64,000 nucleotides of DNA from Clostridium sp. CAG:510 (GCA_000434615.1 FR880800.1:9189-73188); one strand, 5' to 3'; positions 1 through 9,771 are shown, numbered from the stretch's first letter. Translations and numbers: made by a program. The notes: a model not told the origin generated them from the letters alone.

Positions 1-579
1 GCCGTCAATCAGGGCATCCAGAGGAATGCCGTACATTTCTGCATACTTAGGTAAAAGGTACCATGCATTCAGCGCCGTACCGAACAGAGTGATGCAGACG
101 GTTCCAAGAACGCATCCCAGAATAGCGCTTTTCTTGGTTTTCTTAAATTCATACACAAGACTTGCCGGCAGAAGCAGGCTGCAGCCGATGGTAAAATTGG
201 CAAGGTCGCCCACAAATGCAGTATCGGTGCCCTTGATGATGATTTTCAGAACCACTTTACAGAATTCAACAAGCACACCCGCTACCGGTCCGAACGCAAA
301 GCTGCCTATCATAACCGGCAGTTCGCTGAAGTCCAGCTTGTAATGTCCCGGTGCCAGAAAAGGAAGCGGGAAGTCCAGCATGTAGAGAATAAGGGAGATG
401 GCGGAAAGCATACCCGTCACCGCCATCATACGGGTTGTGAAAATTTTCTGTGTCCTGCCGTTCTTTTTATCCGCCACTTTCTGAATAATAAGTGCCGCTG
501 CAAAGATGAGCACCACGATACCCAAAAACTCCAAAAAGAATACTAAGTTGTCCGCGATTGATTTCGCTAATCCATTCAT
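1..579 (-). CDS. ribU: Riboflavin ECF transporter S component RibU (partial, C-terminus beyond left edge)
   Basis: Membrane substrate-binding subunit of an energy-coupling-factor vitamin importer, here most likely for riboflavin. 193 codons are visible and stay open to the edge. After a first hydrophobic helix (about residues 12-33) come the RibU-like stretches LILYMLDFPLPF, YKLDFSELPVMIGSFAFGP and DTAFVGDLANF, followed by further membrane helices. The ATG at 579 is preceded by AAAGGCAGG at about 9 nt; the overlapping ATG at 575 meets a stop two codons later. The upstream FMN riboswitch and intrinsic terminator agree with a flavin transporter. The energising EcfA/EcfT subunits are not in the window. 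Family is read from motifs and regulation; substrate is inferred. Confidence 0.88.
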   Translation of the reverse strand, partial: MNGLAKSIADNLVFFLEFLGIVVLIFAAALIIQKVADKKNGRTQKIFTTRMMAVTGMLSAISLILYMLDFPLPFLAPGHYKLDFSELPVMIGSFAFGPVAGVLVEFCKVVLKIIIKGTDTAFVGDLANFTIGCSLLLPASLVYEFKKTKKSAILGCVLGTVCITLFGTALNAWYLLPKYAEMYGIPLDALIDG

Positions 580-664
580 AAATAAAACCTGCCTTTCCAT
601 TTCTTTCGGTCTAAGAGATTTCGTCTTTTCCTGTAACGGTGCGCACCTTACTGTCTTTCCGACA

Positions 665-691
665 ATAAAAAACCCCGGCATAAACCGGGGT
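665..691 (-). terminator. Intrinsic terminator in the ribU leader (FMN riboswitch expression platform)
   Basis: On the minus strand ACCCCGG pairs with CCGGGGT around a six-base loop and is followed at once by a T-rich run. It lies between the FMN aptamer and the ribU start, so it should act as the ligand-controlled transcription stop. Confidence 0.85.
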
Positions 692-750
692 CATTACATA
701 CCAAAGACGACTCTCCCATACTTGCCGCCGCAGATATGGAAAAGTTTTCT

Positions 751-881
751 CTTCTTTCATCCAGACTGTAACTGTTGGTACCGGATTCTGACCGGTTCAG
801 CCATGCATTGCATGGGTCGCAGACCTATCAGCTTTCGCTGCATCACTGCCAGTAGGGAATCTCACCCTGCCCCGAAGATCT
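751..881 (-). promoter_or_regulatory. FMN riboswitch (RFN element)
   Basis: The minus strand carries the conserved RFN blocks in order: GGGGCAGGGTGAGATTCCC, GGCAGTGATGCAGCG, GCTGATAGGTCTGCGACCC, GAACCGGTCAGAATCCGG and ACAGTCTGGATGAAAGAAGA. FMN binding is expected to favour the downstream terminator and so turn off riboflavin uptake when flavin is plentiful. Aptamer boundaries are approximate. Confidence 0.95.
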
Positions 882-898
882 ATTTATTTTACGTGCCC

Positions 899-927
899 AT
901 AATAGCACAGGGAAAGCAAAAAAGCAA
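899..927 (-). promoter_or_regulatory. Sigma-A-type promoter for the FMN riboswitch-ribU transcript
   Basis: TTGCTT, 17-bp spacer, TATTAT on the minus strand, placed so that transcription would begin just before the aptamer. It lies directly after the end of tex. Confidence 0.55.
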
Positions 928-945
928 TACTGATTTTTTCTGCTT

Positions 946-3303
946 CTACTTCTTATCTTTGGCAATTTTCATGGTGAGACCGATACGCTTCTTTGCCACA
1001 TCCACGGAAAGCACCTGCACATCCACCACATCTCCGACGCTGACCGCCTCTAAGGGATGCTTGATAAAGCGGTCGGTAATCTGGGAAATATGAACCAGAC
1101 CATCCTGATGCACGCCGATATCCACGAAAACGCCAAAATCTATGACATTACGAACGGTGCCTTTTAAAATCATACCGGGCTTTAAGTCCTTCATATCCAG
1201 AACATCGCTGCGAAGTACAGGTGCGGGCATGTCCGCTCTGGGGTCACGCGCCGGCTTTTCCAGTTCTTTAATAATATCCGTCAGTGTGATTTCGCCGATG
1301 CCAAGCTCCATGGCAAGCTTTCCCTTGTCGGAAATCCGGCGTTCAATACTGCCCAGTCTTTCTGCCGCATTGTCCTTCTTTGCGGGCACTTCCTTTGTTT
1401 CCGTCAGGGTCACGCCGCCCATTGCCTGTGCCAGCGCCTTGCCCATAGCGGTATTGGTGTTGTGTACCTGAATAGTTTTCTTTGCAGGAACCTTGGCAGG
1501 CTTATTCTCTGTCTTAACGGAAGTATTCTGCGCCGCCTTTTTCTGGAATTCCTTTACATCTTCCATGGTAAGTCCCAGCTTTGCCAAAAGTTTTTGTGCC
1601 GCTTCGTAGGACTCGGGATGCACACTGGTGGCATCCAGCGGATTGTCCCCGCCGGTAATGCGTAAGAAACCGGCGCACTGTTCAAATGCCTTGGGTCCTA
1701 ACTTGGCTACCTTTAAAAGCTGCTTCCTGTTGGTAAATCGTCCGTTCTGTTCCCGGTAATCCACAATATTTTTTGCAATCGCCTTGCTGATACCGGAGAT
1801 GTATTCCAGAAGGGAAACCGATGCGGTATTCAAATCCACACCTACCTTGTTTACACAGTCTTCTACGACACCGTTTAAGGTTTCGCCTAATTTTTTCTGG
1901 TTCATGTCATGCTGATACTGACCGACACCGATGGATTTCGGGTCGATTTTAACCAGCTCGGCAAGCGGATCCTGCAGTCTCCTGGCGATGGATGCCGCGC
2001 TTCTCTGTCCCACATCAAAGTTGGGGAATTCCTCCGTTGCCAGTTTGCTTGCGGAATAAACGGAAGCACCGGCTTCGTTTACAATCACGTACTGCACCGG
2101 CTCCTTCAGTTCCTTAATCATTTCCACAATAACCTGCTCTGACTCACGGGATGCGGTTCCGTTTCCTACGGAAATCAGGGAAACACCGTATTTTTTAATG
2201 AGCTTCTTTACTTCTGTCTTGGCTTCTTCTACTTTATTCTGGGGTGCTGTGGGATACACCACCTTGGTGTCCAGCACCTTTCCGGTAGCATCCACGACCG
2301 CTAATTTACAGCCGGTACGGAATGCCGGATCCCAGCCCAGTACCACTTTTCCGGCAATGGGAGGCTGCATGAGAAGCTGCTTTAAGTTCTTGCCGAATAC
2401 ACTGATGGCACCGTCTTCCGCTTTTTCCGTCAGTTCATTTCTGACTTCTCTTTCAATGGAAGGAGCAATCAGTCTGTCATAAGCATCTTCCACTGCTTCC
2501 TTCAGTACCGGTGTGGTAAATTCGTTGTCCTTTGTAACAAGCTGTTTCTCCAGATAACGGAGAATTCTCTCTTCCGGTGCATTGACCTTTACAGTAAGCA
2601 CCTTTTCCGCCTCACCTCTGTTTAAGGCAAGGACTCTGTGACCGGCCACCTTTTTCACCGGCTCTTCAAAATGATAATACATTTCGTATACGCTCTCTGC
2701 CTTTTCATCCTTGGCTCCGGAGGTAATCACTCCCTCATCCATGGTGGCTGAGCGGATGTATGCACGGTATTCTGCGGAGTCGGAAATGCTTTCGGCTATG
2801 ATGTCCTTTGCTCCCTGCAGTGCTTCTTCCGCATTCTTTACCTGTTTTCCTTCCTCTGCGTCCTCACCTGTCACATATTTCTTTGCTTCTTCCAAAACAG
2901 GTGTTACCGCCGTCTGCGCCAGTATGTATTCCGCCAGTCCCTCCAGTCCTTTTTCCTTGGCAATGCTGGCTCTCGTTTTTCTCTTGGGACGGTACGGACG
3001 GTATAAATCCTCTACCACTACCAGTGTTTCCGCTGCCAGAATCTGCTTTTTTAACTCATCAGTCAGCTTTCCCTGTTCCTCTATGCTGCCCAGTACCTGC
3101 TCCTTTTTCTCCTCAAGGTTGCGAAGGTACAGCAGTCTTTCATGCAGATTTCGGAGCTGCTCGTCATTTAAGGAGCCGGTTGCCTCCTTCCGGTAACGGG
3201 AGATGAAGGGAATGGTGTTGCCCTCATCAATCAGTCCCACGGCTGCTTCCACCTGCCATTTTTTCACCTGAAGTTCTTCTGTGATTTTGCTTATAATGTC
3301 CAT
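946..3303 (-). CDS. tex: Tex family RNA-binding transcription accessory protein
   Basis: Cytoplasmic nucleic-acid-binding protein of the Tex/YhgF family, 785 residues, the usual length. The N-terminal helical region (MDIISKITEELQVKKWQVEAA) precedes the YqgF-like RNase-H-fold core (VVLGWDPAFRTGCKLAVVDA near residue 325), a helix-hairpin-helix part (NTASVSLLEYISGIS) and a C-terminal S1 RNA-binding domain (from about residue 705, with GTVRNVIDFGVFVDIG and DGLVHISQI). The ATG follows GAGGAAAT. The gene has its own promoter and is transcribed away from the DUF4190-like gene. Its precise cellular role in Clostridia is not known; in other bacteria Tex affects transcription and stress tolerance. Confidence 0.95.
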   Translation of the reverse strand: MDIISKITEELQVKKWQVEAAVGLIDEGNTIPFISRYRKEATGSLNDEQLRNLHERLLYLRNLEEKKEQVLGSIEEQGKLTDELKKQILAAETLVVVEDLYRPYRPKRKTRASIAKEKGLEGLAEYILAQTAVTPVLEEAKKYVTGEDAEEGKQVKNAEEALQGAKDIIAESISDSAEYRAYIRSATMDEGVITSGAKDEKAESVYEMYYHFEEPVKKVAGHRVLALNRGEAEKVLTVKVNAPEERILRYLEKQLVTKDNEFTTPVLKEAVEDAYDRLIAPSIEREVRNELTEKAEDGAISVFGKNLKQLLMQPPIAGKVVLGWDPAFRTGCKLAVVDATGKVLDTKVVYPTAPQNKVEEAKTEVKKLIKKYGVSLISVGNGTASRESEQVIVEMIKELKEPVQYVIVNEAGASVYSASKLATEEFPNFDVGQRSAASIARRLQDPLAELVKIDPKSIGVGQYQHDMNQKKLGETLNGVVEDCVNKVGVDLNTASVSLLEYISGISKAIAKNIVDYREQNGRFTNRKQLLKVAKLGPKAFEQCAGFLRITGGDNPLDATSVHPESYEAAQKLLAKLGLTMEDVKEFQKKAAQNTSVKTENKPAKVPAKKTIQVHNTNTAMGKALAQAMGGVTLTETKEVPAKKDNAAERLGSIERRISDKGKLAMELGIGEITLTDIIKELEKPARDPRADMPAPVLRSDVLDMKDLKPGMILKGTVRNVIDFGVFVDIGVHQDGLVHISQITDRFIKHPLEAVSVGDVVDVQVLSVDVAKKRIGLTMKIAKDKK

Positions 3304-3366
3304 ATTTCCTCACATTCTGCCCAAACGGCATTCCCTTGCGGGTTCTGTCTTGTAATTACTCTTGCT

Positions 3367-3395
3367 ATTATACTGAAAAAGAGGACTTGTTTCAA
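3367..3395 (-). promoter_or_regulatory. tex promoter
   Basis: TTGAAA, 17-bp spacer, TATAAT on the minus strand. Its -35 box abuts the -35 box of the divergent plus-strand promoter, so the two polymerase sites overlap and may compete. Confidence 0.65.
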
Positions 3396-3424
3396 TTGTA
3401 AAAGAGTAAAAAAAATGCTACAAT
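3396..3424 (+). promoter_or_regulatory. Promoter of the 3467-4595 membrane-protein pair
   Basis: TTGTAA, 17-bp spacer, TACAAT on the plus strand, 43 bp upstream of the first start codon. Confidence 0.6.
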
Positions 3425-3466
3425 ATCTGAAAAGTTTTAAAATTTTTATGATAAGGAGTACCCCCT

Positions 3467-3862
3467 ATGGATGACCGTTATACGGACGATGATTTTTATA
3501 ACTATCCGTTTCCGTCTTTTACTGACAACCGCAATAAATTTGCCCGTGCTTCCCTGATTCTGGGGATGTGTTCCATTGTTCTTGTATGCACCCTTTTTCT
3601 CCCCATTCCTCTGGGTGCGCTGGGACTTCTCTTTTATTTTCTGTCCAAAAGGCTTCATAAGCCGGTGGATTCCTCCGCAAAGGCAGGGCTTGTGACTTCC
3701 CTGATCGGTTTATGCGCAGGACTGATTTTCATGGGCTTTACCGTGTATTCCTCCGTACAGCTCTTAAAGCCGGAAAACCGCGATGTGTTAAACGCACAGT
3801 TTGAATCCCTTTACGGTGTGGATTTTGACGAATATATCAACCGTCTTTACGGTGAAGAATAA
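3467..3862 (+). CDS. DUF4190-like small membrane protein
   Basis: 131-residue protein of unknown function. An acidic, tyrosine-rich cytoplasmic N-terminus (residues 1-22) leads to two hydrophobic blocks: SLILGMCSIVLVCTLFLP with GALGLLFYFLS, then GLVTSLIGLCAGLIFMGFT. This A-x-LxLGxxS layout with a paired helix repeat is the DUF4190 pattern. The start has the ribosome-binding site AAGGAG. The stop is 13 bp before the GTG of the next gene, whose ribosome-binding site overlaps this stop, so the two are co-transcribed. No catalytic residues are apparent. Confidence 0.75.
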   Translation: MDDRYTDDDFYNYPFPSFTDNRNKFARASLILGMCSIVLVCTLFLPIPLGALGLLFYFLSKRLHKPVDSSAKAGLVTSLIGLCAGLIFMGFTVYSSVQLLKPENRDVLNAQFESLYGVDFDEYINRLYGEE

Positions 3863-3875
3863 AGGAGGGACCACT

Positions 3876-4595
3876 GTGAATTCTTATTTATCCAATGCTG
3901 AACTGAAAGACAAAGCGAAGGAAAAGCTGACCGGGCATTACGGCTTTTTAATCGGATGCACCCTGCTTTCCTCTTTTCTTACTTATATTGTTTCCGTCCT
4001 TTTTACCAATGTCTATACCTTCTCCAACATGGCGGAGTTTGCACTTGGCGAGGCGATTTCCTTTTTAGTTTCCCTGTTTACCGGCATCTTAAACGTGGGA
4101 CTTACCCTGATTTATTTAAAAACTGCCTGCGGAGCGCCCTGCAGCTTTTCGGACCTTTTCTCCGGCTACCGGAACCGCTTCAACATATCCCTCGGAGTTT
4201 CCTTTTTCCGCGATCTTCTCTCCCTTTTGCCGGGACTTGCCTATGCCGTTCCGTTAAGTCTGTTCCAGCTTACGGGAAAAGTGAATTATCTGTATGTAAG
4301 CATCGGTCTTTTGCTTGTTGTTACCGTGATTTACCTGCCGTTTTACCTGATGCTTTCCCAGTGCCTGTTTATTATGCTGGACTTTCCGGATAAGTCCGTA
4401 AAAGAAGTTTTGCAATTCAGTGCAGAAATCATGAAGGGGCAGAAAAAGCGGCTGTTTGTTTTGATTTTAAGCTTTATCCCCATTACGTTACTGGCATGCT
4501 TATCCCTGATCGGCGTCCTGTGGTTAACCCCCTATGTCAATATGACCTACACGATTTTCTATCTCAATCTCATGCAGAACTTCCGGAAAGCCTGA
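3876..4595 (+). CDS. DUF975 family integral membrane protein
   Basis: 239-residue membrane protein of unknown function. It begins NSYLSNAELKDKAKEKLTGH, the lysine-rich pre-membrane segment typical of DUF975, then has about five hydrophobic helices ending in a YVNMTYTIFYLNL motif. I take the GTG at 3876 because AAAGGAGGG lies seven bases before it and straddles the previous stop; an in-frame ATG at 3801 would overlap the preceding gene by 62 bp without a ribosome-binding site. It is downstream of the DUF4190-like gene. DUF975 proteins are common in Clostridia, and no function is assigned. Confidence 0.75.
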   Translation: MNSYLSNAELKDKAKEKLTGHYGFLIGCTLLSSFLTYIVSVLFTNVYTFSNMAEFALGEAISFLVSLFTGILNVGLTLIYLKTACGAPCSFSDLFSGYRNRFNISLGVSFFRDLLSLLPGLAYAVPLSLFQLTGKVNYLYVSIGLLLVVTVIYLPFYLMLSQCLFIMLDFPDKSVKEVLQFSAEIMKGQKKRLFVLILSFIPITLLACLSLIGVLWLTPYVNMTYTIFYLNLMQNFRKA

Positions 4596-4611
4596 ACCGG
4601 TCTCTATAGAA

Positions 4612-4647
4612 AAGGAGCAGCGATGCTTTACGCATCCGCTGCTCCTT
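4612..4647. terminator. Bidirectional terminator between the DUF975 gene and prfB
   Basis: AAGGAGCAGCGATGC and its near-perfect complement flank a short loop. The hairpin includes the last codons and stop of prfB. The minus-strand side is followed by TTTTCT and the plus-strand side by TTCTACTG, so it is stronger for prfB. Confidence 0.7.
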
Positions 4648-5765
4648 CTACTGTCTTAGCGCCTGTGCTAATCCACTTTAAGTATCCGTTTATAAAATTG
4701 TCCAGAGCGCCGTCCAGCACTGCATCGGCATTGCCGCTTTCCACTCCGGTACGATGGTCTTTTACCAGCGTATAGGGCTGCAGCACGTAGGAACGAATCT
4801 GGTTGCCCCAGCCGATTTCCTTTACTTCGCCGCGGATGTCGGACAGTTTTTCCGCATTGGCTTCCTGCTTTAACAAATACAGCTTCGCCTTCAGCATCTG
4901 CATTGCCTTTTCCTTGTTCTGGAACTGGCTTCGTTCATTCTGGCACTGTACCACGGTTCCCGTAGGAATATGAGTAATACGGATGGCGGAAGATGTCTTG
5001 TTGATATGCTGACCGCCCGCGCCGCTGCTTCGGTAGGTATCAATTCGTAAATCCTCTTCGTTGATATCCACATCCAGATCCTCTTCGATATCCGGCATGA
5101 CATCCAGCGACACAAAGGAGGTCTGGCGCTTGCCCTGCGCATTGAAGGGCGAAATGCGCACCAGTCTGTGCACGCCTTTTTCAGACTTCAGATAACCATA
5201 GGCATTTTCGCCGTTTACCTGGAATGTTACGGATTTGATACCGGCTTCGTCGCCGTCCAGATAGTCCAGCACTTCAATGGAAAATCCTTTTCTCTCCGCC
5301 CATCTGGTATACATACGGTACAACATGCCGCACCAATCGCAGCTTTCCGTACCGCCGGCACCGGCATTGAGCTTTAAGATGGCATTGTTTTTGTCGTATT
5401 CTCCGGACAATAACGTACCGATACGCATCTGCTCAAATACACTGATGAAGTGGTCCAGCTCTTTCTGGATTTCGGGAATAAGGCTTTCGTCGTTTTCCTC
5501 ATAGCCCATTTCAATCAGGGTCAGAATGTCATCATAACCGGTCCGTAAATCCTTGTAGGTCTGACAGGTATCTTTTAAGTTTTTCAGCTCTTTCATGAGC
5601 TTGTTGGAACGGTCGGGATTGTCCCAGAAACCGGGTGCCTCCATTTCCCGCTCTAATTCTTCGATTCGCTTTTCCTTATTAGCTAAGTCAAAGTGAATCC
5701 CTCACTTCCGCTAAAGGGGTTTCATAGGTAAGCAATTTTGCTTTCATGTTATCCAATTCTACCAC
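4628..5765 (-). CDS. prfB: Peptide chain release factor 2 (programmed +1 frameshift)
   Basis: RF2 recognises UGA and UAA and releases the finished peptide from the ribosome. The message begins at GTG 5765 (ribosome-binding site AGAGGTGA) with VELDNMKAKLLTYETPLAEV, reaches an in-frame TGA at 5690-5688, and continues in the +1 frame as LDLANKEKRIEELEREMEAP and onward, about 378 residues in all; 1138 nt is one more than a multiple of three, as a +1 shift requires. The peptidyl-hydrolysis motif is SSGAGGQHINKTSSAIR (GGQ). The lone reading frame from 5644 lacks the N-terminus. Lies 45 bp after secA, probably in the same transcript. Confidence 0.96.
5688..5703 (-). promoter_or_regulatory. prfB programmed +1 frameshift site
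   Basis: On the minus strand a Shine-Dalgarno-like GAGGGA precedes CTT TGA C. Slippage of CTT onto TTG-frame bases joins the 25-codon first frame to the main RF2 frame. Slow decoding of UGA when RF2 is scarce drives the shift, giving autoregulation. Confidence 0.93.
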
Positions 5766-5810
5766 TTAAACGTCACCTCTTTCTTTTTATTGATAACAGG
5801 ACAGCGCGCT

Positions 5811-8378
5811 CTATTTGTTTCTGCCGCAGCACTGTTTGTATTTTTTGCCGCTTCCGCAGGGGCAGGGATCGTTGGGATAAACCTTGATGTTTTCTCTCTT
5901 CTTCGGTGCTTTGGGACCGGAGTCATCCTTATTGGTGCCGGTCACCTTGGCAACCTGCTCTCTCTCCACCTTCTGCTCTAATTTCACACGAAGTAAGAGT
6001 CTGACGGTATCCTCTCGGATGTTTTCCGTCATTTCATCGAACATTTCGTAGCCGCTTATCTTGTACTCGATAACGGGGTCTCTCTGTCCGTAAGCCTGTA
6101 AGCCGATACCCTGACGTAACTGATCCATATCGTCGATATGCGCCATCCACTTCTTATCAATTACCTTAAGCAGGATAACACGCTCTACCTCACGCATCAT
6201 TTCCTCTTCGGGGAATTCGGTTTCCTTGGCTTCGTAAAGCTTGACTGCCTCTTCCTTAAGCTGCTGCTTTAAGCCGTTTTTCCTGGTAGCGGTAATTCTT
6301 TCCTTGGTCACCGGCTTTAACGGAATAATGGGCAGCAACAGGGAATTCAGTTCGTTGAAATCCCATTCGTCGGAGCTTGCATCCTCTCCGATTGCCATAT
6401 CCACGCAGTGCTCTACCACATCCGTAATCATCTTGTAGATAACATCGCGCATGCTTTCGCCATCCAGTACACGGCGTCTTTCGCTGTAAATAATCTCTCT
6501 CTGTTCGCTCATGACACGGTCATATTCCAACAGATTTTTACGCACACCGTAGTTGTTGTTTTCAATCTTCTTCTGGGCGGATTCGATGGCATTGCTTAAC
6601 ATCTTGTGCTGGATTTCCTGACCTTCGGGAATACCGAGGGTATTGAACATATTTATCAGTCTCTCGGAACCGAACAGTCTCATAACATCGTCTTCCAGAG
6701 AGATGTAGAACTTGGATTCACCGGGGTCACCCTGACGTCCGGCACGGCCACGCAGCTGATTGTCAATACGTCTGGACTCATGGCGCTCGGTACCGATAAT
6801 CATAAGACCGCCTGCCGCCTTTGCCTCTTCGTCCAGCTTGATATCCGTACCACGGCCCGCCATGTTGGTGGCGATGGTAACGGCTCCGTGAATACCGGCA
6901 TCGGCTACGATTTCCGCTTCCAGTTCATGGAATTTTGCATTTAAAACTTTATGCTGGATGCCTCTTCTCTTTAACATATCGCTGATTTCTTCGGAAGCCT
7001 CGATGGTAATGGTACCGACCAGTACCGGCTGACCCTTGGCATGTGCCTCTTCCACTGCCTGTACGATGGCATGCAGTTTTTCTTTCTTGGTCTTATAAAC
7101 CGCATCCTGATGGTCCACTCTGGCTACCGGCCTGTTGGTCGGGATTTCAATTACGTCCATGCCGTAAATGTCACGGAATTCTCTTTCTTCCGTAAGAGCG
7201 GTACCGGTCATACCGGCTTTCTTGGCAAACAGGTTGAAGAAGTTCTGGAAGGTAATGGTAGCAAGGGTCTTGCTTTCTCTCTTGACCTTTACATGCTCCT
7301 TGGCTTCAATCGCCTGATGCAGGCCGTCGGAATAGCGGCGTCCCGGCATGATACGTCCGGTAAACTCGTCTACAATAAGTACCTGGTCGTCCTTTACCAC
7401 ATAATCCTTGTCACGGAACATCAGGTTGTGGGCACGGAGCGCCAGAATAATGTTATGCTGGATTTCCAGATTTTCCGGGTCTGCAAAGTTGTCAATCTGG
7501 AAGAATCTTTCTACTTTTTCCACGCCGGCTTCGGTCAGGTTGATAACCTTGTCCTTTTCATTGACAATGAAATCACCGGTTTCTTCCTGTACCACGCCCA
7601 TCATGGCGTCAATCTTGGAAAGCTCTGCCACATCTTCACCACGCTTCATCTGGCGCGCCAGGATATCACAGGCTTCGTACAGTCTGGTGGACTTGCCGCT
7701 CTGACCGGAAATAATCAGAGGGGTACGGGCTTCATCGATGAGAACGGAGTCCACTTCATCGATGATGGCATAGTGTAAATCACGGAGAACGAGCTGCTTT
7801 TTGTAAACTACCATGTTGTCACGCAGGTAGTCGAAGCCCAGTTCGTTGTTGGTAACATAGGTAATGTCGCAGTTGTAGGCTTCGCGGCGTTCCTCGGGAG
7901 TCATGCTGTTTAATACCACGCCGACCGTAAGTCCTAAGAAACGATGTACCTGTCCCATCCATTCTGCATCACGGTGCGCCAGATAATCGTTAACGGTAAC
8001 GATGTGTACGCCCTTTCCTTCCAAAGCATTTAAGTAAGCCGGAAGGGTGGAAACCAGGGTTTTACCTTCACCGGTACGCATTTCCGCAATACGTCCCTGA
8101 TGAAGAATGATACCGCCGATAAGCTGTACGCGGTAATGTTCCATATTTAATGACCTCTTGGCGCCTTCTCTGACTACGGCATATGCCTCCGGCAGAAGGT
8201 CATCCAGTGTCTCCCCATTCTGTAATCTCTTTTTAAATTCCTCCGTCTTGCCTCTCAGTTCCTCATCGGTAAGGGACTGCATTTCCGGGCGAAGGGACTC
8301 GATTTTATTTACAATCGGTTCAATTCTCTTTAGTTCTCTTTCGCTGTGTGTGCCAAATATCTTTGAAACCAAGCTCAT
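5811..8378 (-). CDS. secA: Preprotein translocase subunit SecA
   Basis: ATPase motor that pushes unfolded preproteins through SecYEG. 855 residues, normal length. Seen in order: N-terminal helix and DEAD-type motor with MRTGEGKT (Walker A) and [13 protein letters not shown] (Walker B), the preprotein cross-linking domain, the second RecA-like domain with [10 protein letters not shown] and [13 protein letters not shown], the helical scaffold, and a C-terminal zinc finger [14 protein letters not shown] promoter lies 44 bp upstream of the start. prfB follows after 45 bp. The intergenic region behind it carries repeat copy A. Nothing unusual. Confidence 0.98.
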   Translation of the reverse strand: MSLVSKIFGTHSERELKRIEPIVNKIESLRPEMQSLTDEELRGKTEEFKKRLQNGETLDDLLPEAYAVVREGAKRSLNMEHYRVQLIGGIILHQGRIAEMRTGEGKTLVSTLPAYLNALEGKGVHIVTVNDYLAHRDAEWMGQVHRFLGLTVGVVLNSMTPEERREAYNCDITYVTNNELGFDYLRDNMVVYKKQLVLRDLHYAIIDEVDSVLIDEARTPLIISGQSGKSTRLYEACDILARQMKRGEDVAELSKIDAMMGVVQEETGDFIVNEKDKVINLTEAGVEKVERFFQIDNFADPENLEIQHNIILALRAHNLMFRDKDYVVKDDQVLIVDEFTGRIMPGRRYSDGLHQAIEAKEHVKVKRESKTLATITFQNFFNLFAKKAGMTGTALTEEREFRDIYGMDVIEIPTNRPVARVDHQDAVYKTKKEKLHAIVQAVEEAHAKGQPVLVGTITIEASEEISDMLKRRGIQHKVLNAKFHELEAEIVADAGIHGAVTIATNMAGRGTDIKLDEEAKAAGGLMIIGTERHESRRIDNQLRGRAGRQGDPGESKFYISLEDDVMRLFGSERLINMFNTLGIPEGQEIQHKMLSNAIESAQKKIENNNYGVRKNLLEYDRVMSEQREIIYSERRRVLDGESMRDVIYKMITDVVEHCVDMAIGEDASSDEWDFNELNSLLLPIIPLKPVTKERITATRKNGLKQQLKEEAVKLYEAKETEFPEEEMMREVERVILLKVIDKKWMAHIDDMDQLRQGIGLQAYGQRDPVIEYKISGYEMFDEMTENIREDTVRLLLRVKLEQKVEREQVAKVTGTNKDDSGPKAPKKRENIKVYPNDPCPCGSGKKYKQCCGRNK

Positions 8379-8421
8379 AAATCCAATACTCCAATCTGCG
8401 TTCTTTCACAACATAAGGTTT

Positions 8422-8450
8422 ATTTTAGCAGATTTCCATACCATATTCAA
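8422..8450 (-). promoter_or_regulatory. secA promoter
   Basis: TTGAAT, 17-bp spacer, TAAAAT on the minus strand, upstream of secA and downstream of repeat copy A. Confidence 0.65.
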
Positions 8451-8517
8451 CCAAAATACATGACTAAACCGTTAAAGTTTTATTAACAAAATAGCAATAT
8501 TTCCGGTTTTCCGGGTA

Positions 8518-8666
8518 TAAGAAAGAATCCTGCTTTGCAGGATTCTACGCCTGCGGCAGGTCGCTTCAGCGACATAATTCCACTCCGCCGCAGTGCGTTC
8601 CTGCCCGGAGGGCTTTATTGTTTTATAGGAAAATTCAACGAAATTTCCTATAAAACAATAAAACTG
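8518..8666 (-). repeat. 149-bp structured intergenic repeat, copy A
   Basis: Matches 23719-23867 at all but about seven positions. It contains a 19-bp perfect stem (arm TTTATTGTTTTATAGGAAA), a GTCGC-GCGAC hairpin nested in a CTGCGGC/GCCGCAG stem, and a 10-bp AGAATCCTGC hairpin. It lies just downstream of the buk terminator, in the buk-secA gap. Together with that terminator it accounts for most of the 325-bp gap. Confidence 0.93.
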
Positions 8667-8694
8667 CCACACCTCTGTCCGGCATGGCAGTTTT
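8652..8694 (-). terminator. buk terminator, merged with repeat copy A
   Basis: AAAACTGCCA and TGGCAGTTTT form the stem on the minus strand, followed by a T-rich tract that is also the start of the 19-bp repeat stem. Confidence 0.85.
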
Positions 8695-8703
8695 GCATTT
8701 TTA

Positions 8704-9771
8704 TTAGTATTCCATTGCCTTTTCTTCGCCTGTCAGTACACGAAGTCCGCCCTGACAGAGAGCTAAAAGCTCATCTTCGCCGGGATATACGGTAAAGGGT
8801 GCAATCCATTCTGCTTTCTTCTTTAAGTTTTCAATTACTTCTGCGCCGTAAGCAATGCCGCCGGTTACGATAATCCGGTCTACCTTGCCCTCCAGTACGC
8901 ATGCCATGGAGCCGATGTCCTTTGCTACCTGATACAGGAATGCTTCCTTTACTTCGGCTGCGTGCGCATCGCCTTCGTTTGCCATTCTGGTAACGGTACG
9001 CATATCGTTGGTACCAAGGTATGCGTTGAAGCCGCCCTTACCTACGATCTTGCTGTAAACTTCTTTTTCGGTATACTTACCTGAGAAGCACATTTTAACC
9101 AGTGCGCCGGAAGGAACCGCACCTGCTCTCTCGGGAGAGAAAGCGCCGTCGCCGTCAAGGGCGTTGAATACATCTACTACACGGCCGCCGATATGTGCGC
9201 CTACGGAAACACCTCCGCCCATATGGACAACAATCAGTCTTAAGGATTCATATGCTTTGCCGCATTCCTTTGCGTAGCGCTTTGCTACTGCTTTCTGGTT
9301 CAGTGCGTGGAACACACTGGTGCGGGGAAGTTCGGGTACGCCGGAGTATCTGGCTACGGTCTGCAGCTCATCTACTACAACGGGGTCTACAATATAGGAA
9401 GGAACTCCTAATTCATCACCGATTTCTCTTGCTAAGATACCGCCCAGGTTGGAAGCATGCTGTCCCTGCCTGCCAATCTTTAAGTCCTCAAGCAGTTCGT
9501 CGGTTACGGCATAGGTACCGCCGGGAATGGGCTTTAACATACCGCCGCGGCCTACTACCATATTAAGGGACTTCATGTCGAAGTTCTTTTCTGCCAGAAG
9601 GTCGGTAATGATTTTCTTACGGAAATCCTTCTGGTCAAAAATAGTGGCATACTGACCGATTTCTTCGGTGCTGTGTCTTAAGGTTTCTTCAAATAACAGG
9701 GTCTCGTCTTCAAATACACCGATTTTGGTGGAAGTGGAGCCCGGATTGATAATCAGACTTTTAATGGACAT
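8704..9771 (-). CDS. buk: Butyrate kinase
   Basis: Converts butyryl phosphate plus ADP to butyrate plus ATP, the last, energy-yielding step of butyrate fermentation. 355 residues, normal for the acetokinase family. It opens with the phosphate-binding motif [33 protein letters not shown] and [15 protein letters not shown] are the further ASKHA nucleotide-binding motifs. The ribosome-binding site AAAAGGAG is 7 nt before the ATG. It follows ptb by 55 bp in the same direction. Some family members prefer branched or other short acyl phosphates; the nearby butyryl-CoA pathway favours butyrate. Confidence 0.95.
   Translation of the reverse strand: MSIKSLIINPGSTSTKIGVFEDETLLFEETLRHSTEEIGQYATIFDQKDFRKKIITDLLAEKNFDMKSLNMVVGRGGMLKPIPGGTYAVTDELLEDLKIGRQGQHASNLGGILAREIGDELGVPSYIVDPVVVDELQTVARYSGVPELPRTSVFHALNQKAVAKRYAKECGKAYESLRLIVVHMGGGVSVGAHIGGRVVDVFNALDGDGAFSPERAGAVPSGALVKMCFSGKYTEKEVYSKIVGKGGFNAYLGTNDMRTVTRMANEGDAHAAEVKEAFLYQVAKDIGSMACVLEGKVDRIIVTGGIAYGAEVIENLKKKAEWIAPFTVYPGEDELLALCQGGLRVLTGEEKAMEY

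Noticed and set aside
2711..3196. Two overlapping plus-strand frames opposite tex.
   Set aside because: Low-complexity Ser/Phe/Cys products in antisense to a conserved gene; no start signals.
8518..8666. Insertion sequence or MITE with terminal inverted repeats.
   Set aside because: The two copies have no shared terminal inverted repeats enclosing the unit and no visible target duplication; the internal hairpins fit a structured RNA or extragenic repeat better.
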